Shown here: piece after piece, positions 7,179-12,372 of the stretch
Numbering within the stretch: the first letter of the stretch is position 1
Layout of the letters: each line of letters starts with the position of its first letter
Assembly: GCA_004552395.1 (NCBI GenBank)
Contig: SFOK01000049.1
Location: forward strand, 1 to 12,372
Direction of reading: 5' to 3'
Length of the DNA stretch: 12,372 nt
Source: Bacteroidales bacterium
GTDB taxonomy: Bacteria > Bacteroidota > Bacteroidia > Bacteroidales > Muribaculaceae
Notes under the pieces: model-generated
What the model was told of the DNA's origin: nothing
The model's database searches: none
Seen by the model: only the letters and a program-made list of their open reading frames with translations
Position numbers and translations under genes: made by a program

Positions 7179-7775
7179 CTACTTCTTGTTGTATGCTTTG
7201 TTGAGGCCGGCGAGCACTTCGTCGGTGATATCCATGGCCGGGTTGATGTAGAGTGTGGCGGCTTTCATGAAGATAGCGTCGTAGCCGTGCGATTCGTTGT
7301 AGGTTTTGATGTAGTGGAGGATCGAATCGTTGACCACCTGCTGAGCCTGGGCCATCTGGTTCTGCGCGTTCATCTGCATCTTGCCGATCTCCTCCTCGGC
7401 AGCTTTCTGCATCTGCTGGAGCTTGTTCATGTCGGAATTGTAGGCCTGCTCCGATGCATACTGATTGTTCTGCATCTTGGTCTGGATCTGGTTGGCGAAG
7501 CTCTGGATGGCGTTGGCGCGCTGGCGCTGGGTGCTCTCTATGCTCGACTGCAGGCGGAGCATTTCCTCCTGGTAGTCCTTGGCCAGATTGTATTTGTTGA
7601 GCAGCGTGTCGCTGTCCACATAGCGGTAGTTGGGGAGGTTGGCGGTGTCGCGTACCTCGGGTTTCGTATTCTTTACGATTTTCTTTTCTTCGGCTTTGTT
7701 GCCGCAGCTTGTCATGTAGCCGGCCATGCCGCAGCAGATCATAAGCGCCATGCAGGCCAACATTAACTTTTTCAT
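7179..7775 (-). CDS. OmpH/Skp-family envelope protein with a predicted lipoprotein signal
   Basis: Skp/OmpH proteins are trimeric periplasmic chaperones that hold unfolded outer-membrane proteins with long helical arms. The 198-residue product starts with a signal sequence, MKKLMLACMALMICC, then YMTSC with Cys24 as a plausible lipidation site (a degenerate lipobox). The mature part has the family's opening strand YVDSDTLLNKYN (52-63), a Gln- and Met-rich coiled coil at about 65-150, and the closing segment YDAIFMKAATLYINPAMDITDEVL (165-188, named by its ends only as YDAIF and DITDEVL). I chose ATG 7775; the frame extends only to a TTG two codons earlier. No Shine-Dalgarno sequence is seen. 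It follows the small membrane-protein gene by 38 nt and probably shares its promoter. Lipidation would tether this chaperone-like protein to a membrane, unlike classical soluble Skp. Confidence 0.85.
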   Translation of the reverse strand: MKKLMLACMALMICCGMAGYMTSCGNKAEEKKIVKNTKPEVRDTANLPNYRYVDSDTLLNKYNLAKDYQEEMLRLQSSIESTQRQRANAIQSFANQIQTKMQNNQYASEQAYNSDMNKLQQMQKAAEEEIGKMQMNAQNQMAQAQQVVNDSILHYIKTYNESHGYDAIFMKAATLYINPAMDITDEVLAGLNKAYNKK

Positions 7776-7813
7776 ATTCAATTATTTAATTATTATTGCA
7801 TAGGTTTGCGCAC

Positions 7814-8011
7814 TCAGCTCTGAGCGCGGGTGGAATTGTGGAGAGAGCTGCAGCTTTTGCCTCGGGAGGCTGACGCTTTCCGCGCGAGTTTGCCGCTGAA
7901 TCTGCAGGCATGGCCGGGCCGGAATTCCCCCTTGCCGAGCAGATTCTTCACGGCTATGAGGGCGATGGCCAGTCCGAGCAGGACCACAGTGATAAGGAAT
8001 GTTTGCAGCAT
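7814..8011 (-). CDS. Small single-pass membrane protein, function unknown
   Basis: This is a 65-residue protein. Residues 4-20 (TFLITVVLLGLAIALIA) form one hydrophobic membrane segment. A short KNLLGKGEF linker follows, then a basic, Cys- and Ser-containing tail with RGKSCSSLHNSTRAQ. The layout resembles a small uncharacterised Bacteroidetes family (one helix, a GxF motif, then a conserved Gly-x-x-Cys tail), but I cannot name it with certainty. Support for a real gene: the ATG lies about 15 nt behind a clear promoter in the same direction, and the OmpH-like gene follows 38 nt after its TGA. No Shine-Dalgarno sequence is present. An overlapping 102-residue frame (8090-7782) starts upstream of the promoter and is considered a shadow. 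Confidence 0.65.
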   Translation of the reverse strand: MLQTFLITVVLLGLAIALIAVKNLLGKGEFRPGHACRFSGKLARKASASRGKSCSSLHNSTRAQS

Positions 8012-8033
8012 AGGGGCTCGCGTTTATTTCTTG

Positions 8034-8065
8034 CAAAAGTAATAAAACTTCTCCACACCGCCAAA
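8034..8065 (-). promoter_or_regulatory. Promoter for the small membrane protein and OmpH-like genes
   Basis: On the minus strand TTTG (8065-8062) is followed after 20 nt by TACTTTTG (8041-8034), a full match to TAnnTTTG. Transcription would start near 8027, leaving a leader of only about 15 nt before ATG 8011. Confidence 0.75.
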
Positions 8066-8175
8066 TCCTCTGCAAACAGCTCGCCCCCAAAAGCGAACGA
8101 ACCCCTCAAAGCACCCTTTTCTCGCCCTCCTGGCACCCCTCTGCGGCGGGCAAACTGAAAAAATCGGGCCGAATA

Positions 8176-8207
8176 TTAGGATGTGAACGAAAAAAACCGT
8201 ACCTTTG
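8176..8207 (+). promoter_or_regulatory. Promoter for the pepD-muramidase unit
   Basis: TACCTTTG (8200-8207) matches the TAnnTTTG -7 box exactly. TTAG (8176-8179), 20 nt upstream, is a three-of-four match to the -33 TTTG. Transcription would start near 8214. This makes the in-frame GTG at 8183 an impossible start and supports ATG 8261. The promoter diverges from the one at 8065-8034; the roughly 110 bp between them show no other signal I can name. Confidence 0.7.
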
Positions 8208-8260
8208 GGAATTGTATTAAACAAGCTCTAAACATATCGAGAATCTGTAAAATCACTTAT

Positions 8261-9718
8261 ATGGAAGTAAAAGACCTTAAACCTGCCATTGTATGGCAAA
8301 TTTTCGATGAAATCACAAAAGTGCCGCGGCCCTCATGCCACGAGGAGCAGATACGCAAGTTCCTCCTCGACTTCGCCAAGGCCCACGGCCTCGAGGCCAA
8401 AACCGACAAGGTCGGCAATGTTGTGATGAAAAAAGCCGCTACTCCCGGCCATGAGAACGCTCCCGTTGTTGTGCTTCAGGCCCACATGGATATGGTGGCC
8501 GAGAAAAACAACAATGTAAAACACGACTTCCTCAAGGATCCGATCGAAACTTATGTCGACGGCGACTGGGTGAAAGCTAAAGGCACCACTCTCGGCGCCG
8601 ACAACGGTATCGGTATAGCCGGCGCTCTCGCCGCCCTTACCGACGACAAGCTTGAGCACGGTCCCCTCGAGGCTCTCTTCACTGTCAACGAGGAGATCGG
8701 CCTCGAAGGCGCTCAGAACCTCGGCGAGGGCATGATCGAAGGCAAGATTCTGATCAACCTCGACTCGGAAGACGACGGCGAGATCTTCGTGGGCTGCGCC
8801 GGCGGCATCGACACCACCGCTCTGTTCCACTATAACCGCTCTGTCTCCCCCGAGCATTTCCACTATATGAAGATTTCCGTGAGCGGCCTGCTCGGCGGAC
8901 ACTCCGGCTCCGATATCAACCTCGGACGCGCCAACGCCAACAAGCTCGTGGCACGCTTCCTCTTCGACTGCTCGCGCAAGTACGATATCTGCATGTCTGA
9001 ATTCAACGGCGGCAACCTGCGCAACGCTATCCCGAGAGAGGCTTCCGCTGTCTTCGGCATCAACCATGAGATCAAGGCCAAGGTGCGCTCTCAGCTCGAC
9101 AATTACATCAAGCAGATTCTCAAGGAGTACGAAGGCATCGAGCCGAGCATCGTCATTGAGCTCTCCGACGCCGAACGCCCCGATTTCTGCATGGACAGCG
9201 ACACCACAGGCCGTCTCATCAAGGCTATATACTCCGCTCCTCACGGCGTTTACTCCATGAGCCGCGACATCCCAGGCCTCGTGGAGACATCCACTAACCT
9301 GGCTGCCGTCAAGATGCAGGACGACAATACTATCAAGGTGACAACCTCACAGCGCTCCTCCGTAGAGAGCCGCAAGGACGATATGGCCGGTCAGGTCGAA
9401 GCTCACTTCCTGCTCGCAGGCGCCGAGGTGAGCCACAGCGACGGTTATCCCGGCTGGGCTCCCAACATGAATTCCACTATCATGAAGCTTTCCGCCGAAG
9501 CCTACGAGGAACTGTTCGGCGTCAAGCCCGCCATCAAGGCTATCCATGCCGGTCTGGAGTGCGGCCTCTTCCTGGCCAAGAACCCCGACCTCGACATGGT
9601 CAGCTTCGGCCCGACCATGACCGGAGTCCACTCCCCCGACGAACAGCTCAATATACCCACGGTTGAGAAGTTCTGGCGGCATCTCGGGCTTACTCTGAAG
9701 AAAGTCGCCGGATTATGA
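8261..9718 (+). CDS. pepD: Aminoacyl-histidine dipeptidase (PepD-type, M20 family), copy 1
   Basis: PepD is a cytosolic metallopeptidase that cleaves Xaa-His and other dipeptides. The 485-residue product is full length for the family and has the expected metal-site residues: His75 and Asp77 in QAHMDMV, Asp114 in LGADNGIG, Glu144-Glu145 in TVNEEIG, Asp168 in INLDSEDDG and His457 in GVHSPDE. The lid domain includes GLLGGHSGSDINLGRANANK and NAIPREA. There is no signal peptide. ATG 8261 was chosen because the promoter box lies at 8200-8207 and because MEVKDLKPAIVWQIFDEITK lines up with the start of the second copy. Its TGA overlaps the next gene's ATG (ATGA at 9715-9718), suggesting translational coupling. 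A closely related paralogue follows at 10564. Confidence 0.95.
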   Translation: MEVKDLKPAIVWQIFDEITKVPRPSCHEEQIRKFLLDFAKAHGLEAKTDKVGNVVMKKAATPGHENAPVVVLQAHMDMVAEKNNNVKHDFLKDPIETYVDGDWVKAKGTTLGADNGIGIAGALAALTDDKLEHGPLEALFTVNEEIGLEGAQNLGEGMIEGKILINLDSEDDGEIFVGCAGGIDTTALFHYNRSVSPEHFHYMKISVSGLLGGHSGSDINLGRANANKLVARFLFDCSRKYDICMSEFNGGNLRNAIPREASAVFGINHEIKAKVRSQLDNYIKQILKEYEGIEPSIVIELSDAERPDFCMDSDTTGRLIKAIYSAPHGVYSMSRDIPGLVETSTNLAAVKMQDDNTIKVTTSQRSSVESRKDDMAGQVEAHFLLAGAEVSHSDGYPGWAPNMNSTIMKLSAEAYEELFGVKPAIKAIHAGLECGLFLAKNPDLDMVSFGPTMTGVHSPDEQLNIPTVEKFWRHLGLTLKKVAGL

Positions 9719-10497
9719 GGCACAGGCGACCGCTGCTCTGCAGCGGAATCCTGGCCGCCGCGGTGCTGACTGTGGGTGCAGTATGCATGGCGCAGAACCA
9801 TAAAGAGCAAGAGAACCGGCAGCTCAACTCGGTCTCCGACCTGATGAAAGCCGTCACCGACACTGTCCCGGTCTGGGCCAAGGATGTGGAGGAGATGACC
9901 GAGGAAGAGAAGGCTACCCGTTACACCACTCTCACCGACGACGACTTCCGCAAAGTCGCGGGGGAGCTCGGTGTGGAGGTCGCGGCCATCAAGGCGGTGG
10001 TCCGCATCGAGGCGGGTGCCAAGATGGAAGGCTTCTGGGCGCCGGGTGTCCCGGTGATCAACTTCGATCAGTCCATGTATAACCGTTCACGCGCCACTCG
10101 CTCGGTGAAGGCTCCGGCCTCGGAGAAGATCCCCTCGGGCATCGCGAGTGCCTACGGCCGCAAGGAGTGGTCGCAGCTCGTCGCCGCCCGCAAGCGCAAC
10201 CTCGACAAGGCCAACATGGGCACCTTCTGGGGCATGTTCCAGATCGGCGGATTCAACTATAAGGTCTGCGGCTGCGCTTCGGTGCAGGAATTTGTGGACC
10301 GTATGTCCTACTCCGAGCTCGAACAGCTGGAACTCTTCGCCCAGTTCGTCAAAAACGGCGGACTGCTCGATGCTCTCAAGAATAAAAACTGGGCTGCGTT
10401 CGCCCGCCGCTACAACGGCGTTTCGTATGCCAAACGCGGTTACCACACCCGCATGGCGGCCGAATATGCCAAATTTAAGAAACAGACAAACGAATAA
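9715..10497 (+). CDS. Exported N-acetylmuramidase-like protein (DUF3380 family)
   Basis: This 260-residue protein resembles the muramidase domain formerly called DUF3380, a lysozyme-like fold that cuts the glycan backbone of peptidoglycan. Residues 1-26 form a signal peptide (RHRR, a hydrophobic core, likely cleavage after VCMA). A variable, acidic linker runs to about 72. The domain covers about 75-255 with DDDFRKVAGELGVEVAAIKAV, a candidate catalytic Glu99 in VVRIEAGAK, then MGTFWGMFQIGGFNYKVCG (168-186), SELEQLELFAQFV and NWAAFARRYNG (225-235). The segment INFDQSMY (115-122) stands where relatives usually have a FERH-like motif, so this is a divergent member and its activity is not certain. 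The gene overlaps pepD by 4 nt and should be co-translated with it. It probably acts in the periplasm. Confidence 0.8.
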   Translation: MRHRRPLLCSGILAAAVLTVGAVCMAQNHKEQENRQLNSVSDLMKAVTDTVPVWAKDVEEMTEEEKATRYTTLTDDDFRKVAGELGVEVAAIKAVVRIEAGAKMEGFWAPGVPVINFDQSMYNRSRATRSVKAPASEKIPSGIASAYGRKEWSQLVAARKRNLDKANMGTFWGMFQIGGFNYKVCGCASVQEFVDRMSYSELEQLELFAQFVKNGGLLDALKNKNWAAFARRYNGVSYAKRGYHTRMAAEYAKFKKQTNE

Positions 10498-10511
10498 TCT
10501 AACCTTGACTC

Positions 10512-10551
10512 GACTCCCGGCCGCGCGTCGGGGGTCTTTGCCATTTTTTTT
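10512..10551 (+). terminator. Probable terminator between the muramidase-like gene and the second pepD
   Basis: GACTCCCG (10512-10519) pairs with CGGGGGTC (10529-10536) with one G-T wobble, extended by up to two inner pairs. TTT follows directly, and a run of eight T at 10544-10551 comes 7 nt later. The gap before the T-run is longer than ideal, so read-through to pepD is possible. A one-mismatch -7 box, TAACCTTG, lies just upstream at 10500-10507 without a good -33 partner. Confidence 0.5.
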
Positions 10552-10563
10552 AACCACATTCAA

Positions 10564-12018
10564 ATGAAAATCACAGACCTGCAGCCTTCCCTTATCTGGA
10601 AGTGCTTCGATGAGATTACCAAAGTGCCCCGTCCCACCCATCACCTCGATAAGATGCGTGCTTTCCTGCTCGACTGGGCCAAACGCCACAATATAGACGC
10701 CGAGGCCGACGAGGTTGGCAATGTGCGTATGCGCAAGCCGGCCACTCCGGGCCACGAGAACGCTCCCGCCGTCATCCTCCAGGGTCATCAGGATATGGTG
10801 GCCGAGAAGCGCGGCGACTCCAGCCACGACTTCCTCAACGACCCGATCGAGACTATCGTCGACGGCGAATGGGTCAAGGCCAACGGCACGACTCTCGGCG
10901 CCGACAACGGCATGGGCTGCGCCGCCGCTATGGCTGTGCTGCTCGACGACTCACTCGTCCACGGCCCCATCGAGGCTCTCTTCACTGTCGATGAGGAGCA
11001 GGGCCTTATCGGTGCCAACGGCCTCAAACCGGGCTTCGTTACCGGCAAGATACTTCTCAACCTCGACTCCGAGGAGCACGGCCAGCTCGTGATCGGCTGC
11101 GCCGGCGGCAAAGTGACTGTCTGCACATTCCCCTACGGCACTGAGCCCGCTCCGGCCGGCCACATTTTCTTTGCCCTTCATCTGAACCACTTCAAGGGCG
11201 GCCACTCCGGCATGGAGATCGGCCTGGGCCGCGGAAACGCCAACCAGCAGATGGCCCGCTTCATCTGGGAGGCCAACGAGCGATTCGACCTCGTGCTCTC
11301 CACAATCGACGGCGGCGGTCTGGCCAACGCCATTCCGCGCGAAGCCAAGGCTATCGTGGGCGTAGCTGCCGAAAAAGCCGCTGACTTCGCCGAGTTCGCA
11401 AGGAAATACTCCGCCATGCTTTACGACGAGTTCCGTCTGGCCGAGGGCGCGGACTTCACATTCGAGGCCGAGGAGATAGCCTCTCCCGCCGAGATTATGG
11501 CCAAGGTCGACTCTGATAAACTCGTGGCTGCCATCTTCGCCACACCCAACGGTGTGCAGGGCATGTCGAACGCTGTGGAAGGCCTCATTGAGACCTCATG
11601 CAACCTCGCGAGCGTCAAGATGGTGGCTCCCGGCAAAATCGAAGTGACTGTGCATCAGCGTTCGTCGGTCGACAGCCGCCGCGACGAGATAGCCGACCGC
11701 ATCAAGGCGCTCTATCAGATCATAGGCTGCACAGTCGATTTCGACGACGCTTATGTGGGCTGGGCTCCCAATCCCGACTCCAAGGTGCTCCGCGTAGCCG
11801 AGAGCAGCTATGAGGACCTCTTCGGTGAGAAACCTCGTGTTGAGGCTCTGCACGCCGGACTGGAATGCGGCCTCTTCCTCGAGAAGATGCCTGAGCTTGA
11901 CATGATCTCTTTCGGCCCCACACTGAAAGATATCCACTCGCCCAACGAGAAAGCCAACATCGAGTCAGTGGCCAAGTTCTGGCGCTTCCTCTCCGAAATC
12001 CTCAAACGCCTTGCCTAA
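10564..12018 (+). CDS. pepD: Aminoacyl-histidine dipeptidase (PepD-type, M20 family), copy 2
   Basis: This 484-residue protein is a paralogue of the gene at 8261 and aligns with it along its whole length almost without gaps. Metal-site and catalytic residues are present at matching positions: His75 and Asp77 in QGHQDMV, Asp114 in LGADNGMG, Glu144-Glu145 in TVDEEQG, Asp168 in LNLDSEEHG and His458 in IHSPNE. The lid has FKGGHSGMEIGLGRGNANQ and NAIPREA. Differences near the active site include QGHQD for QAHMD. There is no signal peptide, so it is cytosolic. The ATG at 10564 is preceded by AT-rich sequence without a Shine-Dalgarno motif. No convincing promoter of its own is visible, so it may depend on read-through of the hairpin at 10512-10551. 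TAA at 12016-12018 ends it. Confidence 0.95.
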   Translation: MKITDLQPSLIWKCFDEITKVPRPTHHLDKMRAFLLDWAKRHNIDAEADEVGNVRMRKPATPGHENAPAVILQGHQDMVAEKRGDSSHDFLNDPIETIVDGEWVKANGTTLGADNGMGCAAAMAVLLDDSLVHGPIEALFTVDEEQGLIGANGLKPGFVTGKILLNLDSEEHGQLVIGCAGGKVTVCTFPYGTEPAPAGHIFFALHLNHFKGGHSGMEIGLGRGNANQQMARFIWEANERFDLVLSTIDGGGLANAIPREAKAIVGVAAEKAADFAEFARKYSAMLYDEFRLAEGADFTFEAEEIASPAEIMAKVDSDKLVAAIFATPNGVQGMSNAVEGLIETSCNLASVKMVAPGKIEVTVHQRSSVDSRRDEIADRIKALYQIIGCTVDFDDAYVGWAPNPDSKVLRVAESSYEDLFGEKPRVEALHAGLECGLFLEKMPELDMISFGPTLKDIHSPNEKANIESVAKFWRFLSEILKRLA

Positions 12019-12040
12019 CCACGAACCCTCGGCTCAATCT

Positions 12041-12083
12041 GAATCCTCCGGAGGAATCGGAATTCTCGGAGGAATCAGGATTC
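12041..12083 (+). repeat. Short direct and inverted repeats after pepD copy 2
   Basis: CGGAGGAATC occurs at 12049-12058 and 12067-12076 (18-bp period). The block is framed by the inverted pair GAATCCT (12041-12047) and AGGATTC (12077-12083), and TCCTCCGGAGGA near its left end is a palindrome. It starts 22 nt after the pepD stop and may form a 3'-end structure. No T-run follows. Confidence 0.55.
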
Positions 12084-12154
12084 GTACCTTATTATAGGGT
12101 AAGCATCCGAAAACGCGTGGCTCTAATGCCGATGGTGGAATAACCTAAATATAT

Positions 12155-12202
12155 CTAAGGGCTGCAAGCGACGTAAATATTCGCCTGCGGCCCTTAGTTG
12201 TT
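12155..12202 (+). terminator. Long hairpin, likely terminator of the second pepD
   Basis: CTAAGGGC (12155-12162) pairs perfectly with GCCCTTAG (12190-12197). The helix continues through a T-G wobble, three pairs, one mismatch and four more pairs, giving about 16 paired positions. TTGTT follows on the plus strand and an AT-rich tract precedes it, so it could work in either direction. It lies about 140 nt after pepD, rather far for a simple terminator. Confidence 0.5.
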
Positions 12203-12208
12203 AAAAAA

Positions 12209-12240
12209 CAGAATGTCGAACTGCAATGGACGGCATTCTG
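12209..12240 (+). other. Second hairpin in the right-end non-coding region
   Basis: CAGAATGTCG (12209-12218) pairs with CGGCATTCTG (12231-12240): ten pairs including one wobble, with a 12-nt loop. A run of six A at 12203-12208 precedes it. On the minus strand this reads as a hairpin followed by six T, so it would suit a terminator for a leftward transcript entering from the right edge. Confidence 0.5.
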
Positions 12241-12372
12241 CTTACCTTGGCTGTTTACCATGGCTTAGCGGTCCCGGGATGCTTAATAGTCCGCAGGGTA
12301 GAGAGGTGGCGTGTTAAAGAATGTTAATAGGGGTGGTAAAATTGATAAATTAAGCTCGGCTGCAACACGGAA

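Larger units (their letters stand above)
12019..12372. other. Non-coding right end of the window
   Basis: These 354 bases hold no convincing reading frame on either strand. They contain short repeats (12041-12083), two strong hairpins (12155-12197 and 12209-12240) and, after 12241, mixed sequence in which I see no consensus promoter, tRNA or start of a gene. TACCTTGG at 12243-12250 is one base off a -7 box but has no -33 partner. Confidence 0.6.

Noticed and set aside
6957..7766. A 269-codon plus-strand frame across the hflX and OmpH-like genes
   Set aside because: It is antisense to two recognised genes, crosses their terminator, and shows the Leu/Val/His-rich look of a reverse-strand shadow.
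7782..8090. A 102-codon minus-strand frame overlapping the small membrane protein
   Set aside because: Its start lies upstream of the mapped promoter box and its product has no membrane segment or recognisable motif.
8183..8260. N-terminal extension of the first PepD to a GTG start
   Set aside because: The extension covers the -7 promoter box, and the second copy aligns from the residue encoded at 8261.
1..12372. CRISPR arrays, insertion sequences, phage genes, tRNA or rRNA, toxin-antitoxin or defence genes
   Set aside because: I looked for regular spaced repeats, terminal inverted repeats, cloverleaf signals and hallmark motifs and saw none. The repeats present are short and local.
12280..12372. 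Possible promoter or gene start at the right edge
   Set aside because: The sequence has AT-rich patches but no TAnnTTTG box with a spaced TTTG and no open frame with recognisable coding character.

Overview
This window reads as an ordinary chromosomal stretch from a Bacteroidales bacterium, possibly a Muribaculaceae-like gut lineage. Evidence for the phylum: a SusD/RagB-family lipoprotein gene, a six-domain ribosomal protein S1, a DUF4954 protein, AT-rich translation starts without Shine-Dalgarno sequences, and several promoters that fit the Bacteroidetes sigma-ABfr consensus TTTG-N19/20-TAnnTTTG. The family placement is only an impression from protein similarity and the fairly high GC content.

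Layout. (1) 2-1468, plus strand: the 3' part of a SusD-like gene, cut by the left edge and closed by a good intrinsic terminator (1521-1567). (2) 1469-1950: a repeat-containing gap, a near-perfect promoter (1697-1727), then a leader of about 220 nt with inverted and direct repeats ahead of rpsA (1951-3735). (3) A terminator at 3835-3866 separates rpsA from a convergent minus-strand pair, hflX (7027-5753) and a DUF4954 left-handed beta-helix-like gene (5745-3937), which lie 7 nt apart. (4) A second minus-strand unit carries a small single-pass membrane protein (8011-7814) and an OmpH/Skp-like predicted lipoprotein (7775-7179). It starts at a clear promoter (8065-8034) and ends at a terminator (7129-7091). 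(5) A divergent plus-strand promoter (8176-8207) drives a pepD-type aminoacyl-histidine dipeptidase (8261-9718), whose stop codon overlaps the start of an exported muramidase-like protein (9715-10497). A hairpin and T-run follow, then a second pepD paralogue (10564-12018). (6) 12019-12372 has no credible gene but holds two strong hairpins and short repeats.

How the genes fit together. The two dipeptidases and the muramidase-like enzyme could be a small peptide and peptidoglycan turnover cluster. The OmpH-like lipoprotein probably acts in the cell envelope. HflX and S1 belong to ribosome function. The SusD gene is the tail of a glycan or peptide uptake locus whose SusC partner would lie to the left.

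I found no CRISPR array, mobile element, phage gene, toxin-antitoxin or defence system, and no tRNA or rRNA. I do not see an obvious new multi-gene system. The least explained items are the structured rpsA leader, the hflX-linked DUF4954 protein, the small membrane protein with its lipoprotein partner, the muramidase-like protein between the two dipeptidases, and the hairpin-rich right end.
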